A stretch of DNA of 64,000 bases from Fuerstiella sp. (lineage in GTDB: Bacteria; Planctomycetota; Planctomycetia; Planctomycetales; Planctomycetaceae), in contig JAQWOH010000076.1 in the NCBI GenBank assembly GCA_029245955.1, forward strand, positions 113,051-177,050, written 5' to 3'. Position numbers and translations under genes: made by a program. Below are positions 48,023 through 58,600 of this stretch, piece by piece (positions within the stretch are counted from its first letter, which is position 1; each line of letters starts with the position of its first letter). The notes beneath the pieces are model-generated. The model saw only the letters and a program-made list of their open reading frames with translations. It was not told where the DNA came from and ran no database searches.

Positions 48023-49339
48023 TCAGATTTCGGAGATCGGATCCCTGGTGGGCATCGGGACTTTGTTGGTATCAACCTGAATGCCACCACAGTTTCCTGA
48101 CGCACAACCGCCAGCAGCTCCGACTCCACCACAACAGGGAACTGACATTGCAGAGCCACACAGTGTCTGGGGCACCAAATATGTTTTGGTGTATGGCACC
48201 TGACGAGTCACCTGCTTCGCGACCATCCGTGTACACGTCTGTTCAACCTGGCGAGGAACGACACGGGCCACGCGACGGGTTGTCGTATAGGGAATCTGCT
48301 TCTGAACGCAGTAAGGAATGCGTCGCGTGCGCTGTTCGATGACCTGCCGACAGACAGTGTATGGAATCTTGCGTGTCCGCTGCTCGGTCTCAAAACGGCA
48401 GGTCCGATAGGGAATACGTTGTGTTTTTGTCTCGCACACGATGCGACAGGTCCGATAAGGAATGCGCTGAACCATTTCCTTAGGTACCATACGAGTGACT
48501 TGGTAAGGGATCTTCTTCACGATCGTTTCCGGAACATAGCAGGTGGTCTGATACGGACATTGTTTTCGTACAATCTGCGGGACCATTACAGTATAAGGGA
48601 CCTGTTGTTCGACAATGCGAGGACACCAGACACGACGGCACACGGTACGCGGCGGCGCCTGAGTCATACAGAACGAGGGACCGCAGGGGCCACAGACCAT
48701 GCGTGGTACAACGCAGCCAGGAATGCAGTGTTGCTTAGTCACCCAGTGGCCAGTCATTCTCCGAACACATCTAGTTCGCGTTTCCGGACGCATCACCGTG
48801 TAACACTGTTCGCGCTGTACGGTCTTCGTGACGGGCCGCATGACCACCTGGCGGCACTCACGCTCCAGCGTCTCACAAACTGGCTGCATCACCGTATACT
48901 TGCATTCACGGACGCGATCATCCCACACGCGTCGTTGAGTCTTATAGTTGCACTCACGGTAATTCGTGTCCCAGACGGGGCGTTGAACACAATAGGTCTC
49001 TTCGCGACAGGCCGTTTCCGCCACCTGACGGCAAACGGTATACGGTTCTTCTCGATAGGCGGTCTCTGAAACGGTTCGATAGCAGGTTTGCTCAACGTCC
49101 TCGTAGACGGTTTCACAGACAGTTCTGGTTGCCATATACTGCTGCGGTTCGTAGACGGTGTCACAGACCGTGCGATAGCAGGTCTGTGTGGCTACCTTAC
49201 AGGTTGTATAACAGCACGTCGGATTGCACGCCGCTGTGGGACAACAGGTGTACGAGGATACTCCACAAAGACCAGCGTTCACTGTCGGGGCGAACACGAC
49301 AACCAACGTGAGCGCAGCAATAGATTTTGCAACGTACAT
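48023..49339 (-). CDS. Cysteine-rich YTV-repeat wall protein
   Basis: GGAGG (49346-49350 as complement) precedes the ATG at 49339; a signal peptide (MYVAKSIAALTLVVVFAPTVNA) is followed by about 390 residues of repeats built on YTV, YRTC and IPYxxxR units. Examples are QCYTVMRPETRT, QQVPYTVMVPQ, IPYRTCRIVCE and IPYTVCRQV. Cysteines recur about every 12-25 residues, often in TC, and the C-terminus is Gly/Cys-rich (CCGGVGAAGG). This matches the YTV domain reported from isolated cell walls of Rhodopirellula baltica, so the protein is likely a disulfide-linked component of the proteinaceous wall. Fits with the VKOR-DsbA oxidase elsewhere in the window. Confidence 0.85.
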   Translation of the reverse strand: MYVAKSIAALTLVVVFAPTVNAGLCGVSSYTCCPTAACNPTCCYTTCKVATQTCYRTVCDTVYEPQQYMATRTVCETVYEDVEQTCYRTVSETAYREEPYTVCRQVAETACREETYCVQRPVWDTNYRECNYKTQRRVWDDRVRECKYTVMQPVCETLERECRQVVMRPVTKTVQREQCYTVMRPETRTRCVRRMTGHWVTKQHCIPGCVVPRMVCGPCGPSFCMTQAPPRTVCRRVWCPRIVEQQVPYTVMVPQIVRKQCPYQTTCYVPETIVKKIPYQVTRMVPKEMVQRIPYRTCRIVCETKTQRIPYRTCRFETEQRTRKIPYTVCRQVIEQRTRRIPYCVQKQIPYTTTRRVARVVPRQVEQTCTRMVAKQVTRQVPYTKTYLVPQTLCGSAMSVPCCGGVGAAGGCASGNCGGIQVDTNKVPMPTRDPISEI

Positions 49340-49935
49340 TCCAGACCTCCACAATCACATGATCCGCAAATCCGTTTGCGGGGGATATCAGTGCCCACGA
49401 ACAAGGCAAACAAACTACTTACAGTTGTGCCATGGTTTCACAAGAAACGGCAATAACAGACCAAAAACGCAGTCAAGAACCACACAACGTTCCGGTCACG
49501 AAGGAAATGTAAACCGGGAATTCTGGGTACTTGCGGAATATTGCTGCAGAAGCCCAATTTTCTCTGGTGCGAAAAGTCAACATCAACGAACGACCGGACC
49601 TCACATCAGCTGGCCTGGCCGGATACATCCAAGAATTAATGAATGATTCGCAGGACTCAGCCAGATGTAAAGTTAACAATCTGCGATTGCAATCTGTGTC
49701 TGGAATTTGCCGTCAGTCAGCGGTGGGCAGGCTGAGTCGTGTATTACACACACTATGTTCGGCCGGCATTGCCGCTGACCGCCTGAATCGAGGGGCCACT
49801 GCTCATTTGTGGCTGATTGGCATTGTGGTTGCTACACTGGATGGGCAGTCCAACGTAGGTGTGACTGGCTGTGAAATCAGTATATTCCGCAGCATCCTCT
49901 GTGATTTCCAAAGGGGAGCCGTATCGAGGCGCTTC
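49340..49935. other. Divergent intergenic region
   Basis: About 600 bases between the YTV gene (minus) and the SHOCT-like gene (plus). The latter's frame stays open back to 49531, but the peptide there is unlike a normal N-terminus. I see no RNA gene or terminator; promoters for both genes should lie here. Confidence 0.4.
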
Positions 49936-50397
49936 ATGGCAGATTTAGCAAAATGGGATTGGTCATCGCCAGAACTACCGGTGGACAACTGGTGGTTTTT
50001 CGCAGTCGTTCTGATTGTTCTGATCTTCTTTATTTGGATGGTTGCTCGGCTGACTGCAACAGCCACCGATGATACGGATCCTGCCGAAATCGATCGGCAG
50101 ATGTTGACCGCAGTAAGCGAATTAAGGAGCCGGGGTGAGATAACTCAGGAGGAATTCCGATCGATCAAAAGTCGACTCGTGGTACGACTTGCTGATGAAA
50201 CGCGATCTAACGATTCTGTTGATTTATCACCTCAGGATCACCTCGCGGAAGAAAGCAAGGGAACACCCGCACCGACAACCGAAACTCAAGGAACAGTCGC
50301 TGGCCCGTCAATCCCCCATGATTCGGGGGAAACGACCGTCGGACCTGAGACTGAAACGAACCAGAAGGACACAGGCGACACATCGACACAGAACTGA
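49936..50397 (+). CDS. Small membrane protein with SHOCT-like segment
   Basis: The ATG at 49936 (GAGG shortly before) gives 153 residues: a short aromatic N-terminus (MADLAKWDWSSPELP), one membrane helix (WFFAVVLIVLIFFIWMVARL), then DRQMLTAVSELRSRGEITQEEFRSI, which matches the SHOCT (short C-terminal) pattern of helix-turn-helix shape, then a Thr/Glu/Pro-rich disordered tail. SHOCT segments are found at the ends of membrane-linked proteins and may mediate self-association. The gene lies 270 bases before clpX. No specific function is claimed. Confidence 0.65.
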   Translation: MADLAKWDWSSPELPVDNWWFFAVVLIVLIFFIWMVARLTATATDDTDPAEIDRQMLTAVSELRSRGEITQEEFRSIKSRLVVRLADETRSNDSVDLSPQDHLAEESKGTPAPTTETQGTVAGPSIPHDSGETTVGPETETNQKDTGDTSTQN

Positions 50398-50669
50398 CCA
50401 CGAGTCTGAAACCCACACAGCAGACACATGGCACACTGTTGATGTTCATCTCACGTCCACTTAATCACCTATCGTAGAATGCCAGATTGCGGACTCTCCG
50501 CGACGATGTCATTCGCTTGAAACAAATGGTTGGCAGGGACGCCGACACTTTCGGAGATTCAGCTCCCTCTTATACCATTCGCAAAAATGCTGTCGTGACG
50601 GACCCTTACCTCCAGGGCCAAGACATTTTTTGACTGCCACTTTGCGGACGACGACCTAAAGGAAAAGAA

Positions 50670-51950
50670 ATGCCATCTGGTAAGGATTTTGGAACAGGTA
50701 AGAAACCCTCACAGGGTAAACGCAATGCGAACTGTTCGTTTTGCCGCAAGAATTACAGGGAAGTCGGGCCATTAGTTGAGGGACCTGAAGACGTATATAT
50801 CTGCGGGGAATGCATTGAACTTTGTCAATCCATTCTGGATCAGGAACGCCGAAGGCGAGGCTCATCCGACCAGTTATTCAATCGGGTTCCGTCACCACGT
50901 GAACTTGTGACCGAACTTGGCGAGTACGTCATCGGGCAGGAACAGGCAAAACGGCTTCTGTCAGTCGCAGTACACAGTCATTACAAACGCCTGATGCATC
51001 AACACGAAGGTGAAGATGACGATGTAGAGATTGAAAAATCAAATATCCTTCTGGTCGGGCCCACCGGGTGCGGTAAAACACTACTGGCTAAAACGCTGGC
51101 TCGCGTGCTGCAGGTGCCGTTCGCAATCGGAGATGCGACGACGCTGACCGAAGCCGGTTACGTCGGTGAAGACGTTGAGAATCTATTGCTGAAGCTTCTG
51201 CATTCAGCAGACTTCGACGTGGAAGCAGCTCAGCGTGGAATTATCTTCATTGACGAGATCGACAAGATTGGCAAGACCAGCCAGAACGTGTCAATTACTC
51301 GGGACGTTTCCGGTGAAGGTGTCCAGCAGGCACTTTTGAAAATGCTGGAAGGCACCGTCGCCAATGTGCCGCCGCAGGGCGGACGGAAACATCCGGAACA
51401 GCAGTATATCCAGATCGACACCACCAACATTCTGTTCATCTGTGGTGGGACATTCGTCGGCATGGAAGATATCGTGGCCAGACGACTGGGCAAGAAGGTC
51501 ATCGGTTTCGGAAATAACTCAGCCACATCGGACGACGAAATCAGAGAAGAACTGCTGGCTCAGGTGGATGTCGACGACATCATGGAATTCGGCCTGATCC
51601 CCGAACTTCTGGGACGGCTTCCGGTGCTGGGATCGCTGGCACCTCTTACCGAAGAAGCCCTGGTACAGGTGTTGACCGAACCCCGAAATGCACTGGTTCG
51701 GCAATACAAGAAATTGTTCGAAATGGAAGGGTGCGAGCTGGAGTTCACCGATGGTGCTCTGTTCGAAATAGCCAAACGAGCTCGTGTGAAGAATACCGGG
51801 GCACGTGGCCTTCGCAGCATCGTGGAACGAGCAATGTTCGACATTATGTACGAACTGCCCGAGCAGGAAGCCGACCAGACGTTTGTCATAACAGAGGAAA
51901 TGGTCCGCGGCGAACAGGCCATGCTGCCAGGCGATTCCGCAGCCGCATAA
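50670..51950 (+). CDS. clpX: ATP-dependent Clp protease ATP-binding subunit ClpX
   Basis: The 426-residue AAA+ unfoldase feeds proteins to ClpP. A C4 zinc-binding domain uses Cys22, 25, 45 and 48. Walker A is GPTGCGKT (130-137), Walker B IIFIDEIDKI (191-200), and the substrate pore loop GYVG is at 163-166. The IGF-type loop that docks on ClpP is present (VIGFGN). The ribosome site AAAGGAAAAG precedes the ATG. clpP is not adjacent in this window, unlike the tig-clpP-clpX order of many bacteria. The gene ends in an intrinsic terminator. Confidence 0.97.
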   Translation: MPSGKDFGTGKKPSQGKRNANCSFCRKNYREVGPLVEGPEDVYICGECIELCQSILDQERRRRGSSDQLFNRVPSPRELVTELGEYVIGQEQAKRLLSVAVHSHYKRLMHQHEGEDDDVEIEKSNILLVGPTGCGKTLLAKTLARVLQVPFAIGDATTLTEAGYVGEDVENLLLKLLHSADFDVEAAQRGIIFIDEIDKIGKTSQNVSITRDVSGEGVQQALLKMLEGTVANVPPQGGRKHPEQQYIQIDTTNILFICGGTFVGMEDIVARRLGKKVIGFGNNSATSDDEIREELLAQVDVDDIMEFGLIPELLGRLPVLGSLAPLTEEALVQVLTEPRNALVRQYKKLFEMEGCELEFTDGALFEIAKRARVKNTGARGLRSIVERAMFDIMYELPEQEADQTFVITEEMVRGEQAMLPGDSAAA

Positions 51951-51978
51951 CACGGCTTCGAATCGGATCAGAACACCA

Positions 51979-52016
51979 ACGGCATCGAGAGAATCATTTC
52001 GCTCGATGCCGTTTTT
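51979..52016 (+). terminator. clpX intrinsic terminator
   Basis: ACGGCATCGAG (51979-51989) and CTCGATGCCGT (52002-52012) pair as an 11-bp perfect stem around a 12-base loop, followed by a T run (52012-52016). It lies 29 bases past the clpX stop. Confidence 0.85.
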
Positions 52017-52027
52017 CATGCGCACAG

Positions 52028-52057
52028 AAAAACCCGACGTCAAGAAACAACGCCGGG
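52028..52057 (-). terminator. groEL intrinsic terminator
   Basis: On the minus strand CCCGGCG (complement of 52051-52057) pairs with CGTCGGG (complement of 52033-52039, one G-U pair), followed by five T residues (complement of 52028-52032). It lies about 35 bases past the groEL stop and stands back to back with the clpX terminator. Confidence 0.75.
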
Positions 52058-52091
52058 CTTTCGTTCGATTCAGATCTGTTCCAGGCCAGGC

Positions 52092-53708
52092 CTAGTACAT
52101 TTCTTCGTCATGGTCGTGACCACCCTTTGCATCAGCTTTGGGAGCTTCTGCAATCAAAGCGTCACTTGTCAGCAGCAGTGTTGAAACGCTGGCAGCATTT
52201 TGCAATGCAGTGCGAGTCACCTTGGTAGGGTCGATCACTCCGGCCTTGACCAGGTCTTCGTACTTGTCAGTGGCAGCATTGTAGCCACTGTTGCCTTCCA
52301 GATTAGAGACCTTTTCGCAGACGACGGCTCCGTCAACGCCGGCGTTATCTGCAATCTGTGTCAGCGGCGCTTTGCAGGCACGAACAATAATGTCGTAGCC
52401 CACCTTTTCGTCGTGAGCCAGCTTACCGGCCTTAACTCCGGTAGAGGCTCGAAGCAAGGCTACACCGCCGCCAGGAAGAATGCCTTCTTCCACGGCCGCG
52501 CGTGTCGCATGCAGGGCATCTTCGACTCGAGCTTTCTTTTCCTTCATTTCGCTTTCGGTTGCGGCACCAACATTGACCTGAGCCACACCACCAGCTAGCT
52601 TCGCGACCCGCTCTTCCAGCTTCTCACGATCGTAGTCGCTGGTACTGTTTTCCATTTCACGTCGAATCTGATCGATACGAGCGGAAATGTCGGCCTTCTT
52701 GCCACCACCCTCAATGATGGTCGCGTTGTCTTTGTCGACAATGATCTTCTTGGCCTGACCCAGGTCCGTCAGTTCAATGTTTTCAAGCTTGATGCCAAGG
52801 TCTTCAAAGATGGCCTGCCCACCCACCATGATGGCGATGTCCTGCAGCATTGCTTTGCGGCGATCGCCATAACCAGGGGCCTTCACTGCAGCGATCTTAA
52901 AGGTGCCTCGCAGCTTGTTGATAACAAGGGTTGCCAGAGCTTCGCCTTCGACATCTTCAGCGATGATCAGCAGCGGCTTGCCCGCGTTCACAACCTTTTC
53001 CAGAACCGGTACCAGATCCTTAATGTTGCTGACCTTCTTTTCGTGGATCAGTACGAATGCATCTTCCATCACGCATTCCATAGTTTCGGAATCAGTGACG
53101 AAGTACGGAGACAAGTAGCCTCGGTCAAATTGCAGACCTTCGACAACGTCAAAATTGGTTTCCAGACTGTTGCCTTCTTCCACCGTGATGACGCCGTCTT
53201 TGCCAACCTGCTCCATAGCGTCGGCCAGAATGCCGCCGATTTCACCATCGTTGTTGGCAGCCACAGAACCAACCTGAGCGATTGCTTTTTTGGTCCTGCA
53301 ATCAGTGGCCATACTCTTCAACTGACCAGTGATGTCGACAACGGCTTTGTCCATACCACGCTTCATTTCCAGCGGGCTGACGCCGGCCACGACAGCTTTC
53401 AGGCCTTCCTTATAGATTGCTTCCGCCATCACGGTTGCAGTGGTCGTTCCATCGCCGGCGACGTCTGATGTCTTGCTGGCCACTTCCCGAACCATGCGAG
53501 CGCCCATGTCTTCGAACTTATCAGACAGTTCGATTTCTCGTGCGACCGTGACGCCGTCTTTAGTGACTGTGGGCGATCCGAAGCTCTTTTCGATAATGAC
53601 GTTACGACCGCGTGGTCCCAGAGTCACTTTGACTGCTTTGGCCAGCTTCGCGACGCCGCGACGCATAGACTCCTGAGCATCCTGATCGAAGGCAATGATT
53701 TTTGCCAT
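52092..53708 (-). CDS. groEL: Chaperonin GroEL
   Basis: The 538-residue chaperonin has the conserved GDGTTT motif (in VAGDGTTTATV, the ATP-hydrolysis Asp) and the usual length. GGAGAA precedes the ATG. It folds newly made proteins in the cytoplasm with GroES. The C-terminus reads ADAKGGHDHDEEMY; the flexible Gly-Gly-Met tail of many GroELs is missing and is replaced by a His/Asp/Glu-rich end, as seen in some secondary chaperonins. It follows groES on the same strand with a 260-base spacer, wider than in many bacteria. Confidence 0.97.
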   Translation of the reverse strand: MAKIIAFDQDAQESMRRGVAKLAKAVKVTLGPRGRNVIIEKSFGSPTVTKDGVTVAREIELSDKFEDMGARMVREVASKTSDVAGDGTTTATVMAEAIYKEGLKAVVAGVSPLEMKRGMDKAVVDITGQLKSMATDCRTKKAIAQVGSVAANNDGEIGGILADAMEQVGKDGVITVEEGNSLETNFDVVEGLQFDRGYLSPYFVTDSETMECVMEDAFVLIHEKKVSNIKDLVPVLEKVVNAGKPLLIIAEDVEGEALATLVINKLRGTFKIAAVKAPGYGDRRKAMLQDIAIMVGGQAIFEDLGIKLENIELTDLGQAKKIIVDKDNATIIEGGGKKADISARIDQIRREMENSTSDYDREKLEERVAKLAGGVAQVNVGAATESEMKEKKARVEDALHATRAAVEEGILPGGGVALLRASTGVKAGKLAHDEKVGYDIIVRACKAPLTQIADNAGVDGAVVCEKVSNLEGNSGYNAATDKYEDLVKAGVIDPTKVTRTALQNAASVSTLLLTSDALIAEAPKADAKGGHDHDEEMY

Positions 53709-53968
53709 AGTGGAAATTCTCCAAACTAAATTTGAACGTTTTTCGATGAATCAGAGACCAGAGAGATTCAGTCTCAGATGAACTCGCTGAGGGCATCATT
53801 CTTCCGCTGTGCAGTACAAGAACCTGAAACGGCTAACATGCAGCACGCACGAAAAGTCCTCTTCGAGCGTTTGTACGAGCCGGAGCCCGGATTGGATAAG
53901 GCGCCGAATATCAATTCGTTCGCCCGCGTGGCAACAGCCGCCTGACCGAAACTGTCAGTCGGCGTCCG

Positions 53969-54280
53969 TTACACAGTCGCCATGATGTCGCTCTCGCGGA
54001 GCAACAGATAATCTTCATCGCCGATATTGATCTCGTCGCCAGCGTATGAGCTGAAGATAACCTTGTCGCCTTCCTTAACAGTCAGCGCTATTCGCTCACC
54101 CTTGTTGTTGACGTGACCATCACCAACGGCAATGACTTCGCCCTGCTGCGGCTTGTTCTGAGCTGCGTCCGGCAGCACGATGCCGCCTGCCGTAGTTTCC
54201 TCAGCTTCGGCACGTTTCAGTACCACGCGATCGCCCAAGGGCACAATACGAGTGCCACTTGAAGATGCCTTCTTTGCCAT
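53969..54280 (-). CDS. groES: Co-chaperonin GroES
   Basis: The 103-residue protein forms the lid on GroEL. The start at 54280 is preceded by AGGAGA; the open frame goes upstream by 17 codons without need. It contains VPLGDRVVLKR and the mobile loop EETTAGGIVLPD that contacts GroEL, and ends with the usual YLLLRESDIMATV. Longer than the usual 95 residues because of an N-terminal SSSGT-type extension. Confidence 0.95.
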   Translation of the reverse strand: MAKKASSSGTRIVPLGDRVVLKRAEAEETTAGGIVLPDAAQNKPQQGEVIAVGDGHVNNKGERIALTVKEGDKVIFSSYAGDEINIGDEDYLLLRESDIMATV

Positions 54281-54781
54281 TACTTTCTCCTGAAACAAAA
54301 CTGACTGCCATCGTGGCGAATTCCACGGCATTGACAGTCAATCAACGACGTTATGGGTGACAACTCACCCAAAAATGCTGAGCTTCCACCATTCAAAGCG
54401 AGAACTTCGTAAACAGAAAATCAGGTGTTCTCACATTTAGCGAACGCCGTGCCACTGAATACAATCCGACGTAAGTGATATACAAATAATAAGTTACAGC
54501 CATGTCAGACCCACACAACCTGGACTTCTGGCAGCCTCATCGCCCGTACGCTGCCGTTTTGACAACTGGCCGGATCCCTTCCGCAGCTCAAAAGACGTCA
54601 TGTCCAGTGTCCTGGACAATCGGGACATTCTGCACGACTTCCGCGAATTTGCTGTGGCGACCGGTGTGGGGGTCCCTTAAATTAACCGGACTTCTCTTGC
54701 TGATGCTCACAGCCCGATTTGCTTTGTCACCTTTCCGTTCAGACGCATTGCGTTTAACACTCTCTGTGTGACAGCAGTTTC
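54281..54781. other. Region upstream of groES with two dyads
   Basis: About 500 bases separate groES (minus) from the TPR-like gene (plus). Two hairpins lie in the first 100 bases (listed next). An open frame at 54502-54771 starts with ATG but only makes sense as protein if a base is added near 54550, so it is not called. The classic CIRCE operator for HrcA (TTAGCACTC-N9-GAGTGCTAA) is not present. Confidence 0.45.
54302..54371 (-). promoter_or_regulatory. Dyads in the groES 5' region, candidate heat-shock control
   Basis: First, TGACTG (54302-54307) and CAGTCA (54335-54340) enclose CGTGG (54312-54316) and CCACG (54323-54327), a nested imperfect dyad 20 bases before the groES start. Second, TGGGTGA (54354-54360) and TCACCCA (54365-54371) form a 7-bp perfect stem with a 4-base loop. 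Either could be an operator or a temperature-sensitive RNA fold; which one is not decided by sequence. Confidence 0.4.
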
Positions 54782-55621
54782 GTGAATCCAAACTTCAACA
54801 GCATGCACCGAGGGTGTAAGAGTTCCGTCGACGTTTTTCAAAACGAAGATGGTGCCCCGGTTGTCCCGCTCTGCCGCGTCCCTTTCAACTCGACGCGCAA
54901 AGACCTGCAGCCAGCCATCGATCTGTACAACGATGGACAACGTCAGCAGACAATGCGATATATCCATCTGGCTCAGGCTGCCTGTCCGTGGCAAAGTGCT
55001 GACCATTTTCACCTTCGTCTGATCCTCGCGATACTTCAGCTGGAATCCAACCAGGCTCATAATGCGTGTCACTTGTTGCAACTGGCATTGAGCTGGCGGA
55101 ATCAAAGGGAAAAAGAAACCGTGTTGCTGAACGCACTGCCCGCGATCACTGCGGTGGAGTGGATCGCCATGGCAAACATAGCGCTGCACGTGGATGACTT
55201 TCACACTGCGGAAGTCTATGCGACCAGGGCAATTGCCGACACCAGTCATCGTCCGTTAACGGGCGTTTCGAACCCACTGCACGATTCCCGTGCCGACGCC
55301 ATGACTGTGCTGGCCGCAACGCGACTTCGTCAACAGCGATACCGTGAAGCAGAACTGCTGCTGAAACTCTCACAGGACGCTCACACAAAGGCCGGTGATT
55401 CTGAACAGGTTCTGATCGACTTAAGTCTGTCAATCGACATAGAACTACAGAACGGCTCTGTCGTTGCAGCCGGGCACCTGATCGTCCAGGCAGAGCACCT
55501 GCTCCTGAGCGAGTGTGCACAGGAGAAGCACTGCCGACTCGATCTGCTGCGAAAAATCGTCGAACAACGACGAGGCGTCATCAGGCGGTCGTACAGAAAC
55601 AGGCGGGCCAGTTGGAATTGA
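54782..55621 (+). CDS. TPR-like hypothetical protein
   Basis: The 279-residue protein starts at GTG 54782 and has no leader. From about residue 45 it is a series of helical pairs with the spacing of TPRs (LQPAIDLYNDGQRQQTMRYI, DHFHLRLILAILQLESNQA, DDFHTAEVYATRAIADTS, QRYREAELLLKLSQDA). No catalytic motif. Cytoplasmic, presumably a binding scaffold. It converges on the AsmA-like gene (8 bases between stops). Function unknown. Confidence 0.65.
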   Translation: MNPNFNSMHRGCKSSVDVFQNEDGAPVVPLCRVPFNSTRKDLQPAIDLYNDGQRQQTMRYIHLAQAACPWQSADHFHLRLILAILQLESNQAHNACHLLQLALSWRNQREKETVLLNALPAITAVEWIAMANIALHVDDFHTAEVYATRAIADTSHRPLTGVSNPLHDSRADAMTVLAATRLRQQRYREAELLLKLSQDAHTKAGDSEQVLIDLSLSIDIELQNGSVVAAGHLIVQAEHLLLSECAQEKHCRLDLLRKIVEQRRGVIRRSYRNRRASWN

Positions 55622-55629
55622 CGCAGGCG

Positions 55630-58600
55630 CTACTGCAGTTTGTCCAGCAGCCCGTTCAAACCGCGGTCGATCTGTTCGTCAATGCGATTTCCGATCTGTT
55701 GCTTCCCGACGTTCTGCAACAGCCCGGATGTGTCAAGCAGTGGCCGGTCGATTGTGCCCAAGATCGGTACCCGGACAGAGTTTTCGCGGCCATTGCCATT
55801 CTGTTCCAGCGGCACTTCCAGCGCCAGGCGCAATTCACGATTGAAACCCACTCCGCCGCGACTGGTCATGTAATAGCCGCCCGCCACGACCTCCAGTCCA
55901 TCGTGAACCACCATTCCGTCTCGAATTTCGAACGGAATTCCCTGACTCGGAAGTTCGATCGTCACGGTCCCGGATGAATTCCGCTTCCTCAGCAGAGAAA
56001 CGAGCTGGAATAACTGCCCCAACGACGGCCCCGGCGCGGCGGTCGCACTGTGAACGGTGAGCATAGCCTGGACCATACTCTGTTCCGGTTGACCGAAATC
56101 GTAGTCAAATCTGTGGACACGCGCTGAAAACCGCCCCTGAACGCTGGTCGCTTCCGCCATCATTGGTGCTACATAACCCAGCCATTCGTCACATAATTCT
56201 TCTGTCAATGACAAATTCTGCAGACGACTGCCCGGTGCCAGCTGTAACCGATTAGCTGCGATATCCCATTGCGGCATCACGTCCACCTGACCGCTGCCGA
56301 CGGTACAATGAATGGGGTCGGTTCTCAGCCGTCCGCTCTTGAGTTCGACAGCCGCGGCACCCGGACCAATCGACAGCCCGTAGAGTTTTCCTCCCTGCCA
56401 CGCGATCCGCCCGGACGCGGAAATCGGCGTGATGGAAAGAGTGTCCGATTTCGCCGAGTCAACATGACGCGCCAAAAAACGAACTACGTCCGCTTCCGTC
56501 AGCAACGAGGGAGCCCCCCGTACAGAAAACGTATCCCGCCCCTGACCGGAAACGCTGACGGCCGCGTTAGGTATTCCAGAAACCTGTGTTGAGAGTGATG
56601 CCAGATCGTAAGATGTGTCCGCGGACAGATGGACTGTCAGCAGGCCATGCCTGACCGCCAGTGTGCCAGTGATTTTCGAACGCAGCCCTGGCAGCTCGAC
56701 CAGTCCGCGTTCGACGACAAACGCACCTGTCTTGCGATCCGCAATAATACTGACATCAACACGACCTTCGCTCACACCGGACTCCGGTCGCGCAGTTTGT
56801 TTGTACCTGCGAAGCTCAGCCTGCAGCGTCAGACGTTGATCAGGTTGCGCGTTCAGACTGGCAACGAGCCTTGAATTCTCCGACAACCATGGCATTTGAT
56901 GCCATGGCGAGACCATCGTCTTAATGGCAGCTGTTGTCCCTTCAACCATCAGCCTGCCGTCCATCATCTGCAGCAGGTCTCTGGACAGGTCGGCTGTCAA
57001 TAAACGGCTTCGGACACTGACTTCACTCGCTTCCAGCAGAACGTTGTGCAGATTCAGGACGTCGCCATCGCGCCGAACATCAACTTCCAGCCTGACTTCA
57101 CCGGCGATCTGCGGCTGGGGCAGTTGCGTCAAGTGTCGGACATCCTGCCACAGTCTCAAAGGGCTGAAGGTACCCCGGACCGCAATCCCGCCCTCTACCG
57201 GGTCAGCCATGATCGAGCCAAAGTTGCCGTCAATCTTAGCTCGACGCATGTACACCCGGCCCGGTCGAGCCAAACCCACGGCAGTGACACGCATCGGCGA
57301 CTTCACCGTGATCGGCTGTCCCGCACGGGACGCCTGAATTAAAGACGTTTCAGCAAGTAACTGCCACTGCAGCTGCGTCCCGTGTTTTTGTTTCCCCGAC
57401 GTCATCGCTGCCGTCGGGGATGCTCTTTGCATACGACAGGAAAAACGAAGACTGCCGGAATCGACGACGACATCATCACTGACTTTCAGAGTTTGCGGGA
57501 TCATCCCGCAAACCGCGGCAAGGTCGATGCTTCCATTCAAATGCACCTGCCCGGCGGCTGCAGCTGTCGCTTCTGAAACAGCAGACTGACGCTGGCGTGT
57601 CTGTTGGCCGTTAACTGCGTGTATCTGTGTGACACGGTCTGCCGGACTGAGCCGTACTTCGCCGTCGCCATCCATATTGAAGATTCCTGACTGAACTCGC
57701 AGCCCCTGCAAAAGAATCCCGTCGGCTGCCACCGCCACAGCACCGCGCGCGGTAATCGTATCCAGATCCAGAAATTCATCAGCTGCCCACGACGCTTGAC
57801 GCCACTGAACGGCTTCCCCCAGGAACTGAATTCGCCCGGCGATGCCTTGCCCTGCAGTCGATTCCAGAATTCTGGCCTGTAAGCGGCACGAGCATGTGCC
57901 GCGACAAACCGCGTCGGGCAGGAATCGGTGGATGACGGGCCTTAGATCTGCAAGATCCAGTTGACGAGCTTCGATGGTAAGTTGCTGACTGTCACCGGAT
58001 CCTTCCGGCGCCCCCAGCTGCAATGAGAACGCGGGACGAAACGCAGCGCCCGTGGGACTCTTCAGTCGACCGGCGCGAAGGGGCTGTTGCGGATAATCGC
58101 CAGCCAGATCGTTCAGGGTGGCGGCAATACGTGGATCGACACCCTCGGGATATCGGGCAGTATGCTGGTCCGCAGCACCAGCTGCAGATTCGCCGAAGCA
58201 TGCCGTAACCGAAATGCGTGGCAGACCTGGTGTCGAACTTCCGTTGGCATACTGTCCGCTGATGGCACTCAGCGCGGTTACTGCAGTCGACGTCCGACCC
58301 TCGGACAGCAGACGCACACGACCTTCCGTCACCGTGAAGGTCGCAGCTGGGACGCCGGTTTCACCTGAAATGTGGTTATCCGGGAACAGCTTCCGGATGG
58401 TTTGTTCAAGATTACTTGTGCCGTCAAAAACCCGAACATTCAACGTTGGCCGATGAATCCTAAGTTCAATGTCTCGACTGGCTGACAGGGCCAGCTTCCA
58501 CAGTGGCTGGCGAGTGGCCACCGCATCGACCGTTAGCATTGGAATAGCAGATTTTTCATCCATCGCTACTGACAGATCGCTCACAACAACGTCCGTCAGA

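Noticed and set aside
48419..49069. 216-codon open frame on the plus strand inside the YTV gene
   Set aside because: It is a shadow of the cysteine-rich repeats on the minus strand, with no leader, start site or family match.
54281..54500. CIRCE/HrcA operator before groES
   Set aside because: The TTAGCACTC-N9-GAGTGCTAA pattern is absent; the dyads there have other sequences.
54502..54771. 89-codon open frame before the TPR-like gene
   Set aside because: Only the first part reads plausibly, and the better continuation is in another frame; no family match.
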